From Flectobacillus roseus (GTDB lineage: Bacteria; Bacteroidota; Bacteroidia; Cytophagales; Spirosomataceae), in NCBI RefSeq assembly GCF_030056665.1, contig NZ_JASHIG010000055.1: DNA of 30,674 bases; one strand, written 5' to 3'. Below, in pieces: positions 16,252 through 24,149 of this stretch (within the stretch, counting starts at the first letter, position 1; every line of letters begins with the position of its first letter). The notes under the pieces were generated by a model. That model was not told the origin of the DNA and did no database searches. It saw only the letters and a list, made by a program, of their open reading frames with translations. Position numbers and translations under genes: made by a program.

Positions 16252-18036
16252 CTACAAATCAATCTCCAAGCCAGCTACAAAGTTTTGCTGTGCTTGGCAT
16301 GTTGATAAGATTGTGGATAAGTCGATTTCCTCCACAGTACCTACCAATTTACCCGTAAAATGTAGTGTGATGGCCTCTGCATTGATACGAGTCTGAGTAA
16401 TTAATGGGTGAACTGAACCATCTAATGCTTTCACAATATCTTCAGCGAACTCTTTGAACATGATATTCGTAGGAAGCTTGTAATACTTCGCCGAAGAAGC
16501 GTCATCTCCTATCACAAAAATTGGAACAGGAAGCGAATCCACACTAGCTGCCAAACGACCATACGCCTTTTTTGCTTCGGCATAAGATGCCTCTTGCGCT
16601 TCGGCGTCGAAACCACCAAACAAAAAGGCTACTTGTTTACGAGAAGCCAAACCTTCGATACGTGTGGCAATTGCTGCATCTAATTTTTCTAATAGTAATT
16701 GAAACTTGATCGTATTTTTTCCTGTACGAACACGCTCACGAATTGATTGACGAATAAAATAGGTAATCGCGTCTGTCACATTCAATCCGATTTCTCCCAT
16801 TTGCTTGAATATCAAGGAGGTTGGCGACATACCTGGAATAGTGTTTGGATCGTGCAATAACACTTCACCATCTGGTGTCAAGAAACCATCGATACGTGTA
16901 CAAACGCCAAATTTCAATGAGTCAAAAGCCTTTTTAACATCAGCTTGCACCTTATGAAGGTTATCCAATGACGTTTCGATAGGAATACGCTTACGAGTTG
17001 CGGAAGATTGGTATTTTGCTTTAAAGTCAAATACCTCTACCCCTGCTATGATTTCGGTTGGCGGCAATGCTACCGATACGCAATCTGGCGTTTGGATGAC
17101 ACCGCAACTAAATTCTTGTCCTTTTACAAAACTTTCAAACAAAACAGCATCTTCGGCATTGCTCGAAATCAACTCTGCTTTGGTATTTGCTTGTGCAAAA
17201 TGTGCATCAAGTTTGCTCAATAATTCCGCAGGATGATATACTAATTCGTTGTTCAATGCTACTGGCAAACCGATCCCTTCATCGAGATTCGCCATTTTTT
17301 GAACATATTCTTTCTTGTCAGATGCATTCCATTCTTCAGCACTTACCTCACGAATAAAGAAGCACTGTTTTACCGCTTTTACAAAATCACTTACTTCATC
17401 TTTTTTCACAAAAGCTACCCCAATAGATGACCCTTGATGTGGTGCTTTCACGACAAATGGTAAGCCAACTTGGGCTTTGATTTGTTTGAACAAAACACTA
17501 GCCTCCTCTTGCTCAAAAGACTGGCGCGTCAATGTTGCTGTTCTTTTATTCAGACCTACTGCCAAGCGAATCAAGTCATTTTGGGCGATTTTATCAATCC
17601 CAATCGAAGAACCCATCACACTTGGACCTGAATATGGAATACCGTACCATTCCAACAAACCTTGAATACTTCCATCCTCGCAACCAGGACCGTGCATAGC
17701 AATGAAGGCAAAGTCGATATAGGACTTAAATTTGTCGGGTGAAATACGTGTACCAATGGTCTGAAGCATGGTATCAAGTTCTTCATCAGATAATTGCCCT
17801 AACGATTCTGAGTATATTGTATAATCGCCTTGATAAGATTTTGGAGGATAAAAATCACGGATAGCGCTAGAATATACCAGCGACTCATTGAGAATAATGA
17901 AGTTTCCTGTGCCGTCTACAAAAATCGGAACAGGTGTAAAAAGTGACTTGTCGATGTTTTCCATCGCCGTTTTACCACCTGCAAAACTAATTTCACGTTC
18001 ACGAGCGGGCCCGCCAAAGAAGATACCTATATTCAT
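16252..18036 (-). CDS. Long D-alanine--D-alanine ligase-like ATP-grasp protein
   Basis: A Ddl-family ATP-grasp ligase of 594 aa, against 300-370 for ordinary Ddl. The N-lobe begins MNIGIFFGGPAREREIS (1-17). HGPGCEDGSIQG (115-126) matches the conserved HGxxGEDGxxQG. KAPHQGSSIGV (197-207) is the ATP loop, FDFKAKYQS (337-345) the ligand loop, and RIDGF (381-385) plus LLHDPNTIPGMSP (393-405) the metal site. The usual Glu-x-Asn there reads Asp-x-Asn (Asp396, Asn398). There is an insertion at about 225-300. Residues about 466-520 (KQVAFLFGGFDAEAQEAS, then VPIFVIGDD) look like a second copy of the N-lobe start. The likely product is a dipeptide or related amide ligation. Whether it is the housekeeping Ddl is unclear; a canonical ddl may exist elsewhere. 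Confidence 0.85.
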   Translation of the reverse strand: MNIGIFFGGPAREREISFAGGKTAMENIDKSLFTPVPIFVDGTGNFIILNESLVYSSAIRDFYPPKSYQGDYTIYSESLGQLSDEELDTMLQTIGTRISPDKFKSYIDFAFIAMHGPGCEDGSIQGLLEWYGIPYSGPSVMGSSIGIDKIAQNDLIRLAVGLNKRTATLTRQSFEQEEASVLFKQIKAQVGLPFVVKAPHQGSSIGVAFVKKDEVSDFVKAVKQCFFIREVSAEEWNASDKKEYVQKMANLDEGIGLPVALNNELVYHPAELLSKLDAHFAQANTKAELISSNAEDAVLFESFVKGQEFSCGVIQTPDCVSVALPPTEIIAGVEVFDFKAKYQSSATRKRIPIETSLDNLHKVQADVKKAFDSLKFGVCTRIDGFLTPDGEVLLHDPNTIPGMSPTSLIFKQMGEIGLNVTDAITYFIRQSIRERVRTGKNTIKFQLLLEKLDAAIATRIEGLASRKQVAFLFGGFDAEAQEASYAEAKKAYGRLAASVDSLPVPIFVIGDDASSAKYYKLPTNIMFKEFAEDIVKALDGSVHPLITQTRINAEAITLHFTGKLVGTVEEIDLSTILSTCQAQQNFVAGLEIDL

Positions 18037-18046
18037 GCTTGAAATG

Positions 18047-18064
18047 CCCGATTAAGCAATCGGG
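18047..18064 (-). promoter_or_regulatory. Leader hairpin just before the ddl-like start codon
   Basis: CCCGATT (18047-18053) and AATCGGG (18058-18064) form a 7-bp perfect stem with a 4-base loop, 10 bases before the ATG. A TAAATTTG -7 box (minus strand, 18114-18107) would start the transcript near 18100, placing the hairpin in the leader. It could affect translation, or be a short terminator for the gene upstream, but no T-tract follows. Confidence 0.45.
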
Positions 18065-18158
18065 ATTAAACGTTGAAGAGAATGCTATTTTTGGCGTGCA
18101 ATATAGCAAATTTAGGCGAGACAGCAGGGTTTTGGAAGATTTGAGGCGATAAAATGTA

Positions 18159-18284
18159 TAGGCTTTAAGCTAAAGCAAAGTGAGTCATTATAGGTTGCTT
18201 GCTGCTGTAGGCTTTAAGCTGTAGGCAAAGTGAGTCATTGATTTTCATCATTTTACTTACAGCGTAGTGCCTACAGCGAATAGC
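18159..18284. repeat. GGCTTTAAGC/GCTGTAGGC repeat cluster
   Basis: A direct repeat, GGCTTTAAGCTAAAGCAAAG plus TGAGTCATT (from 18161) and GGCTTTAAGCTGTAGGCAAA plus GTGAGTCATT (from 18210), 49 bases apart. An inverted GCCTACAGC (18269-18277) can pair with GCTGTAGGC (18218-18226). It fills the spacer between the thioredoxin-like and ddl-like genes. A related inverted pair lies at 28973. Confidence 0.7.
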
Positions 18285-18290
18285 ATCAAC

Positions 18291-19328
18291 TTATTTTTTC
18301 TTAAAAATCCAGTCTAGTTTTTCGAGAGCTGCGGAGTTAGTTGTTTTTGTTTTCACAAAATTCTCAATAAATGCTGCATCTTTTTTGTCGATTTGCTTTA
18401 CGTTTTTGCAAAAAGCATCAATCAAGTTGGCAGCTTCTATGTCTTTTCCTGCTTTGAAAAGAATCGTCGATTCAGTCCATACAAAACGCCCACGAATTGA
18501 TTGCTCGTCGATACCCAAACGACGAAGATATTCTTTCATTTGAGTAAATTTTTCAGGCGAATATTGTTGCGCACGACTGCAATACAAACTATACATGATG
18601 ATATTCTCGGCTGTGACTTTGACATTCTGTGCACCAAACTTTTTATTAAATTCCTCCAAATGATTCATCATATTGATGAACAAGGGGTTTTCGTCATCCA
18701 TGATGATTTTCTGTAAAACCACAAAATTGGTGGGGCTAGACATCACCTCTGGTTTTTGTTTTTGCGCATACGTGCGCATAGCTGCAAGGTTGTCGGTTGT
18801 ATCACATAATAAGCGGCAAGTGTAGGCATATTCAATCAAGAAATTATCATCGTTCATACCTTGTTTGAAATAGCTTTTCCAAGTAGCCGATTGCATTTGT
18901 GGATTAATAGCACGCTCACCCATATTGATGATATAGGCTTCGTTGTTTTGCTCATCACCAGCCGACTGGATATGTAATAATTTCTCGTCTTTATCCCAAA
19001 AACTCATCAAAGGCGTTGACAACACATAGATATTATGTTTTTGACGAAAAGCTTTTGCTTCAGGAGAGTTTACCTCCAATTGGTAATTGACAAAGGTTTT
19101 GTTGTAAAAAGCTCCGACTTTGGCATTAGCATCAAAAGTCTTTTTGAAGTTTTCACAGTGAGGACAACCTATCGCATAAATTTCGACAAAAAGAGGTTTG
19201 TTTTGAGCTTGAGCCAAAGCAAAGGCACTTTTGAGTGTTCCTTTAAAGAAGTTAATACCTCCACGTACCTGTGCTTGCGCCTGTACCAAACCTACTACGA
19301 AGGCAAATAGTAAAGCAATTTTTTTCAT
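18291..19328 (-). CDS. Periplasmic thioredoxin-fold protein with CPHC active site
   Basis: A 345-aa exported protein. The signal peptide MKKIALLFAFVVGLVQAQA cleaves near residue 19. The thioredoxin-like domain spans about 25-145 with EIYAIGCPHCENF (49-61). The redox pair is Cys55-Pro-His-Cys58, the CPHC form typical of oxidising DsbA-like proteins, although the local context (NKPLFVEIYA, then the cis-Pro region LSTPLMSFWD at 103-112) is closer to thioredoxin-related lipid/periplasmic disulfide proteins. Residues about 150-345 are mostly helical, with no recognisable domain; similar tails occur in Bacteroidota thioredoxin-family proteins of unknown role. It probably handles disulfides of envelope proteins. 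Single transcription unit, with repeat-filled spacers on both sides. Confidence 0.85.
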   Translation of the reverse strand: MKKIALLFAFVVGLVQAQAQVRGGINFFKGTLKSAFALAQAQNKPLFVEIYAIGCPHCENFKKTFDANAKVGAFYNKTFVNYQLEVNSPEAKAFRQKHNIYVLSTPLMSFWDKDEKLLHIQSAGDEQNNEAYIINMGERAINPQMQSATWKSYFKQGMNDDNFLIEYAYTCRLLCDTTDNLAAMRTYAQKQKPEVMSSPTNFVVLQKIIMDDENPLFINMMNHLEEFNKKFGAQNVKVTAENIIMYSLYCSRAQQYSPEKFTQMKEYLRRLGIDEQSIRGRFVWTESTILFKAGKDIEAANLIDAFCKNVKQIDKKDAAFIENFVKTKTTNSAALEKLDWIFKKK

Positions 19329-19344
19329 ACGGTTTTATTTTAAG

Positions 19345-19439
19345 TATTGCGGATTTTGGATGTTTGATTTCGGAAGTATTGTTTCTTATAAACAAGTACT
19401 ATTTTAAAATCCCAAATCAAAAATCCCAAATCCTAAATT
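19345..19439. repeat. Inverted repeat of the GATTTGGGATTT family, copy 2
   Basis: The left arm (19345-19381: TATTGCGGATTTTGGATGTT, then TGATTTCGGAAGTATTG) is a degenerate complement of the right arm (19406-19439: AAAATCCCAAATCAAAAATC, then CCAAATCCTAAATT). The left arm aligns with copy 1 at 12955. It is intergenic, just upstream of the thioredoxin-like gene. Confidence 0.65.
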
Positions 19440-19462
19440 GATTATTGCTCCTACACAACGAA

Positions 19463-19492
19463 TAGCCCCTGCAAAATAATTTGCAAGGGCTA
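19463..19492 (-). terminator. Hairpin after nfu
   Basis: TAGCCCCTGCAAA (19463-19475) pairs with TTTGCAAGGGCTA (19480-19492) with one mismatch and a 4-base loop, 30 bases after the Nfu stop on the minus strand. A classic T-tract is weak, so efficiency is uncertain. Confidence 0.6.
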
Positions 19493-19521
19493 TATATATT
19501 TTGGACAAAGCTTTGAGTGAA

Positions 19522-19773
19522 TTAGGCCACGACAGCTTCGACACGAGCAATTTCAGGAACTTCACGACGGATGGTTTCCTCTATACCAGCTTTGAAAGTC
19601 ATGGCAGACATTGAACACGAACTGCATGCGCCTACAAATTGTAATCGGAGAACCAAATCGTTTGTGATTTCGATAACTTCCACATTGCCACCATCAGCTA
19701 CCAAATAAGGACGAATCTTATTTAAGGCCGATTCTACTTTTTCTGCTAGAGAATTCTCAAACGTTGTTTCCAT
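19522..19773 (-). CDS. nfu: NifU C-terminal-domain (Nfu-type) Fe-S scaffold protein
   Basis: An 83-aa stand-alone Nfu domain that carries or delivers [4Fe-4S] clusters to apoproteins. The family core is complete: LNKIRPYLVADGGNVEVIEI (17-36) and the cluster-binding CxxC in VGACSSCSMSAMTFKAGIE (47-65), with Cys50 and Cys53. The cluster forms at a dimer interface. The gene lies 166 bp downstream of mrp in the same direction, a pairing that makes functional sense because Mrp/ApbC proteins also carry Fe-S clusters. The mature length fits the single-domain form. A hairpin follows the stop. Confidence 0.93.
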   Translation of the reverse strand: METTFENSLAEKVESALNKIRPYLVADGGNVEVIEITNDLVLRLQFVGACSSCSMSAMTFKAGIEETIRREVPEIARVEAVVA

Positions 19774-19939
19774 GCTTTATAACAAGTTGGTTGTATGGTC
19801 TTTTAGCAAGATCCATAAATATATTCAAGCTAGAATTTTGCTTCTGCCCTATTCGATTTTGCTAGTAATACAAATATCGTAATTATTTGATACTAAAGCC
19901 GACAGATGGCTAGGAAATTTAGCTATATGTATTTATCGT

Positions 19940-21046
19940 CTACACTTTCAACTGCACTGGTGTAGTTTTGTCTATCGTTGCATTACGAATAGCTACTTGT
20001 TGTGCTACGTTTTCGGCAAGATCTTTAAAGGCTTGTGTCATAATCGAATCACCCATTACTACAGGTTTGCCTTCATCACCACCTTCACGGATTCCTTGTA
20101 CCAACGGAATAGAGCCTAATAATTCGGTTTCGTATTTTTCAGCCAATTTTTTACCTCCATCTTTTCCAAAAATGTAATACTTATTGTCTGGTAATTCCTC
20201 TGGAGTAAAATAAGCCATGTTTTCAACAACCCCCAATACAGGAACGTTGATTTGTGCTTGACGGAAGAACATCAAACCTTTAGTAGCATCGGCCAACGCC
20301 ACTTTTTGTGGCGTAGTTACTACAACTGCACCTGTTACAGGCACAAGCTGTACCAACGACAAGTGAATATCTGAAGTACCTGGAGGGAGGTCAATCAATA
20401 AATAGTCTAATTCTCCCCAGTGTGTATCACCAAAAAACTGACGCAAAGCTTGTGTAGCCATAGGACCACGCCAAGGCACAGGATTGTCTTGCGGAGCCAA
20501 AAAGCCCATTGAAATCATCTTGATGCCGTACTGCATGATTGGCTGAATCATATTTTTGCCATCTATCTGCTGTACCATTGGTTGTAAATCTTCAGCACCA
20601 AACATCACTGGAATCGAAGGACCAGAAATATCGGCATCGATAATACCCACTTTAGCACCAGACAATTTGAGCGCCATAGCCAAATTAGCTGTTACTGTAG
20701 ACTTACCCACACCACCTTTACCTGAAGCTACTGCGATAATATTTTTGACATCGGGTAATAAAGTAGAATTGCCAAAGCGAGTCGTAGTAACATCAGCAGT
20801 CATATTAATAACCACTCTCAGATTGGGGTCTACGTGCTCGTGGATAGCATTTTCGCAGTCTTTTCTGATTTTTTCTTTCAAAGGACAAGCTGGTGTTGTA
20901 AGTACAACAGTAAAGCGAACTTCGCCTACCCCCAACTCAATGTCCTTAATCATATTAAGGGTAACAAGGTCTTTTTTCAAGTCTGGTTCAGGAACCGTAG
21001 ATAAAGCCTTGAGAATCTCTTCTTTATTGATTTTTAAATCGCCCAT
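19940..21046 (-). CDS. mrp: Mrp/ApbC-type P-loop ATPase of Fe-S cluster assembly
   Basis: A 368-aa Fe-S carrier ATPase. Residues about 1-90 are a MIP18/DUF59 domain with TTPACPLKEKI (50-60; Cys54). The ATPase core has the deviant Walker A SGKGGVGKST (108-117), GIIDADISGPS (134-144) and LIDLPPGTSD (217-226). Unlike many Mrp proteins, the segment where CPxC cluster ligands normally sit reads ENMAYFTPEELPDNKYYIFG (275-294) and contains no cysteine. I recall this as common in Bacteroidota Mrp, but it means the cluster site must differ. nfu follows, probably in the same operon. A TATCTTTG -7 box on the minus strand (21143-21136) lies about 90 bases upstream. Confidence 0.93.
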   Translation of the reverse strand: MGDLKINKEEILKALSTVPEPDLKKDLVTLNMIKDIELGVGEVRFTVVLTTPACPLKEKIRKDCENAIHEHVDPNLRVVINMTADVTTTRFGNSTLLPDVKNIIAVASGKGGVGKSTVTANLAMALKLSGAKVGIIDADISGPSIPVMFGAEDLQPMVQQIDGKNMIQPIMQYGIKMISMGFLAPQDNPVPWRGPMATQALRQFFGDTHWGELDYLLIDLPPGTSDIHLSLVQLVPVTGAVVVTTPQKVALADATKGLMFFRQAQINVPVLGVVENMAYFTPEELPDNKYYIFGKDGGKKLAEKYETELLGSIPLVQGIREGGDEGKPVVMGDSIMTQAFKDLAENVAQQVAIRNATIDKTTPVQLKV

Positions 21047-21496
21047 GATTGTTTTTCGAAATTAGTGGCAAATAAAACTTATGCCATTTAGACAAGAATT
21101 GATATCTTATCACTATCGTTTATTAAACTTAACCGCAAAGATAGCTTGTAAGTTTCTTTAAGCGATAGGAAGTAAAGAGGAAATTGCCAAATTGGAGATA
21201 GCTATAAATTACAAAGGACTCAACAAGTGAGTCCTTTGAAGGGAAAATAGGAGTAGAGACTATTAACTTTAAATGCTTTTGAGGTGTACTCATACCAAAT
21301 ATTATTTGGAAATCAAATTTCAATATTAATACACAATTCTAAAAATTATTTACGTGGACGGGTATATAAAGAGGGTCAACAAGTCAGATTTCTGTGTGAA
21401 GCTATTCTCAAATTAGGGCTAAATAAATAGAGTCTCTTAACTTAGGTTATGAAATTTACAAAATGATGTTTTTTTTGATGATAAGTGTATTTCTTC
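21047..21496. promoter_or_regulatory. Divergent spacer between mrp and the LytS-type kinase
   Basis: About 450 bp. It contains the candidate mrp -7 box (21136-21143, minus strand TATCTTTG) and an 11-bp perfect hairpin: CAAAGGACTCA (21212-21222), loop ACAAG, TGAGTCCTTTG (21228-21238). Neither strand has a good T-tract after the hairpin, so it is not an obvious terminator. Short open frames here lack any protein character. Confidence 0.45.
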
Positions 21497-22549
21497 ATGG
21501 TAAATTTGGGAATGAATAACAAATTGAGGCTTGTTTGGATATATCTTTTGGTATGGTTGTTATACATGTTTTGCGAGGTAATGGTGTTCAATGGGTTATT
21601 GGAAGCACCCTTCAACCTCAAATCTAGTGTACCACTCATACTACACTCTGTTTGTAAGCTTTGCGTCTTTATTTTTATCTTAAAATATATTATTCCTTCT
21701 CAAGCCACGCTAAGTTTGAAAGGAACTTTATTCCGACGCACAGCACTAATACTTGGAACTATTGTTGTATGGAATTGCTTGGTTCATTTCCTTTTAATAC
21801 CCCGCTTTTTTGACTCTTATGTATATATTAGCGGAAAACAGAACTTTTGGTTTCAGGTTATTACTTATACAGTTGTGATCTCTTGGGCAATTACTTATCG
21901 ATTTGCTCAGCTTTTTTTTACTCAGCAACAACAACAACAATTTAATCAACAAGAGAATGATCGCTTGAATGACGCCATCAAACAAGCAGAGTTAACTAAT
22001 CTGAAAAAACAAATCAGTCCACACTTTTTTTACAATACCCTAAACTTCTTTTATGCACAGTCTGTGCAATACTCTGAAAACCTTTCTCGTGGCATTATGC
22101 TACTTTCTGAAATTATGCGTTATGCCATAAAAGACGATGATGAGGAAGGGAAAGTTCATTTGAGTAAAGAAGTAGCACAAATACAAAACTATGTCGAACT
22201 TAATCAACTACGTTTTGACAATAGGTTGTGTGTGCAATTGAATATCAAGGGCAATTTGGAATATCGCCGTATCGTACCTTTGATTCTATTAACTTTTGTA
22301 GAAAATGCTTTCAAATTTGGAGATTTGTCGAACCCCGATCACCCACTTTTGATAGAAATTTTGGTCAAAGAAAACCACTTAATATTTAAAACTTATAATA
22401 AAAAGTGTTCCGAAGCTAAAAAACAATCAGGAGGTATTGGCTTAAGCAATACCCGCCGACGACTTTTGCTGGCCTATCCTAATAGGCACAAACTAACCAC
22501 CAGCGATGAAGGCGATTTCTTTAGCTTGACGCTACACTTAGTACTTTAA
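21497..22549 (+). CDS. LytS/YehU-type sensor histidine kinase
   Basis: A membrane-bound histidine kinase of the His_kinase (PF06580-like) type that pairs with LytTR regulators. The N-terminal half (about 1-140) has four hydrophobic spans, a compact sensor with little outside the membrane. A Gln-rich linker (QQQQQQFNQQ) leads to QISPHFFYNTLNFFY, where His176 (counting from ATG 21497) is the phosphorylation site. The N-box is LLTFVENAFKFG (264-275) and the G-box GGIGLSNTRRRL (312-323). The frame also opens at GTG 21485 and ATG 21512; the three differ only in the first few residues and cannot be separated here. The response regulator follows after 13 bp. The signal sensed is unknown. Confidence 0.92.
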   Translation: MVNLGMNNKLRLVWIYLLVWLLYMFCEVMVFNGLLEAPFNLKSSVPLILHSVCKLCVFIFILKYIIPSQATLSLKGTLFRRTALILGTIVVWNCLVHFLLIPRFFDSYVYISGKQNFWFQVITYTVVISWAITYRFAQLFFTQQQQQQFNQQENDRLNDAIKQAELTNLKKQISPHFFYNTLNFFYAQSVQYSENLSRGIMLLSEIMRYAIKDDDEEGKVHLSKEVAQIQNYVELNQLRFDNRLCVQLNIKGNLEYRRIVPLILLTFVENAFKFGDLSNPDHPLLIEILVKENHLIFKTYNKKCSEAKKQSGGIGLSNTRRRLLLAYPNRHKLTTSDEGDFFSLTLHLVL

Positions 22550-22562
22550 ATACTTTATAAAA

Positions 22563-23282
22563 ATGTTGAATTGTATCATTATTGATGATGAACGTGCTGC
22601 CATTGATGTATTAAGCAATTATGTCAATCGTTTGCCTCAACTAAACTTACTAGCCACCTTTACAAGTCCAGTTGAAGCACTCGAACTAATCAGAACCCAG
22701 TCCGTTGATTTAGCTTTTGTAGATATAAGAATGCCTGAATTGTCGGGTATCGAGCTCATGAAATTGGCGGGCAGTCGCTGCCGATTCATTATTACTACAG
22801 CCTATGAAGAATATGCTCTTGAAGGATATCAATATCATAATATCGACTATTTGGTAAAGCCTGTTCCTTTCGAACGCTTTGTACGTGCCATCGATAAAAC
22901 TCAATCTATTTTGAGAAGAAGCACCGAAAGCGAACGCTCAGGTACGGCTGATGATTATGTTTTTATTAAGACTGAAAGTAGAATCCAGAAAATAGAACTC
23001 AATGACATACTCTTTGTAGAAGGTTTAGGAAATTATGTAACGGTGCATACCACCCGTGGAAAATTTGTATCACTACTCAATGTAAAGGACTTGGAAGAAG
23101 CTCTTTCGCCAGACTTATTTTTGAGGGTTCATCGTTCCTATATCATTTCTTTGGGTAAAATAGATTTTGTAGAAGGAAACCAGATATTCCTCGATAATGA
23201 GACCTCTATCCCCTTAGGAGATACCTATCGTAATCAACTTTGGGCTGCTTTAGATAAGAAAATTATTACTGGACGAAAATAA
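22563..23282 (+). CDS. LytTR-family response regulator
   Basis: A 239-aa transcription regulator. The receiver domain (1-120) has the acidic pocket IIDDE (6-10), phospho-acceptor Asp54 in LAFVDIRMPELSG (50-62), Thr79 and Lys99 (LVKP). The LytTR DNA-binding domain spans about 133-235, with VFIKTESRIQKIELNDILFV and FLRVHRSYIISLGKI as signature segments. LytTR proteins bind paired direct repeats as dimers rather than using a helix-turn-helix. It is partnered with the kinase 13 bp upstream. Targets are unknown; uridine kinase downstream is on the same strand, but a 219-bp spacer with a hairpin separates them. Confidence 0.95.
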   Translation: MLNCIIIDDERAAIDVLSNYVNRLPQLNLLATFTSPVEALELIRTQSVDLAFVDIRMPELSGIELMKLAGSRCRFIITTAYEEYALEGYQYHNIDYLVKPVPFERFVRAIDKTQSILRRSTESERSGTADDYVFIKTESRIQKIELNDILFVEGLGNYVTVHTTRGKFVSLLNVKDLEEALSPDLFLRVHRSYIISLGKIDFVEGNQIFLDNETSIPLGDTYRNQLWAALDKKIITGRK

Positions 23283-23382
23283 AGTCGTGAATCTTTCCGA
23301 ACTTTGCTGAAATATACAATAGTCTAAATCGAAAGTGGGTGTTGAATTCTTCACTCTTCTCTCTCCATTCAGCGCTATTAAG

Positions 23383-23425
23383 AATTCCCCCATTCAAAGA
23401 AACTATTCTATCGGCTGGGGGAGTT
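23383..23425 (+). terminator. Possible terminator between the LytTR gene and udk
   Basis: AATTCCCCCA (23383-23392) pairs with TGGGGGAGTT (23416-23425), ten pairs including one G-U, with a 23-base loop. It is followed by TATGTGTAT rather than a clean T-tract, so it is a weak call. Confidence 0.4.
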
Positions 23426-23501
23426 TATGTGTATAAGCATGGTTCATTGCCCGTTTGGGTAGAATTCTAGTAGTAAAATTTCTTTAACATTAATCCAATC
23501 A

Positions 23502-24131
23502 ATGGCTATTCCCCAACGACCGTATCTCGTAGGTATTACTGGTGGCAGTGCTTCGGGCAAAACTTTGTTCCTGAAGCGATTGCTTGAGGCTTTTCCAGAA
23601 AATGAAATTTGTTTGATTTCTCAAGACAATTATTATCGCCCACGTCATCTTCAGTTGAAAGATGAAAATGGTGTTGAAAATTTTGACCTTCCTGAATCAA
23701 TTGATGGAGAGGCTTTTGCCCACGATGTTGAGCTGTTGAAAAAAGGATTGGAAGTACACAAAGAAGAATATACTTTCAATAACAAAGCTGTAACACCTAA
23801 AATGTTATGCTTTAGACCAGCCCCTATTGTGGTAGTTGAAGGTATTTTTGTATTCCATTACCCTGAAGTAGCCAACCAGTTGGATTTGAAGGTATTTATT
23901 GATGCTACCAACAAAATCAAACTTAATCGCCGTATCAAACGCGACGCCGAAGAAAGAGGATATGATTTGATGGACGTGATGTATCGCTGGAAAAATCACG
24001 TAAACCCTACTTATAAGAAATTCATTAAACCTTATAGAAAAGTAGCCGATATCGTAATCCCAAACAACCATAGCTTCGACTTAGGTTTGGATGTGCTGAT
24101 TAATTTCTTGAAAGCAAAAATTCATCAGTAA
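23502..24131 (+). CDS. udk: Uridine kinase
   Basis: Phosphorylates uridine and probably cytidine in pyrimidine salvage. 209 aa, the usual length. The P-loop is GGSASGKT (14-21). ISQDNYYRPR (39-48) carries the Asp and Tyr residues that contact the nucleoside in this family. VVVEGIFVFH (about 109-118) is the Walker B-like strand, and NRRIKRDAEERG (about 141-152) is the LID region with its conserved arginines. Phosphoribulokinase is related, but the size and motifs favour uridine kinase. Transcribed alone with a strong terminator just downstream. Confidence 0.92.
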   Translation: MAIPQRPYLVGITGGSASGKTLFLKRLLEAFPENEICLISQDNYYRPRHLQLKDENGVENFDLPESIDGEAFAHDVELLKKGLEVHKEEYTFNNKAVTPKMLCFRPAPIVVVEGIFVFHYPEVANQLDLKVFIDATNKIKLNRRIKRDAEERGYDLMDVMYRWKNHVNPTYKKFIKPYRKVADIVIPNNHSFDLGLDVLINFLKAKIHQ

Positions 24132-24149
24132 GCTTTAAGACATTTACAA

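Noticed and set aside
20556..21065. Long open frame (about 169 codons) on the plus strand opposite mrp
   Set aside because: It is antisense to the conserved mrp coding sequence, has a low-complexity Ser/Thr/Pro composition typical of a reverse frame, and no recognisable motif.
21129..21323. Minus-strand frame of 64 codons upstream of mrp
   Set aside because: No promoter or protein character, contains the 11-bp hairpin, and is isolated in a divergent spacer.
21916..21960. CAA/CAG triplet repeat in the kinase gene
   Set aside because: It encodes a Gln-rich linker just before the phosphorylation domain, a common neutral linker; no evidence of phase variation because unit changes would keep frame.
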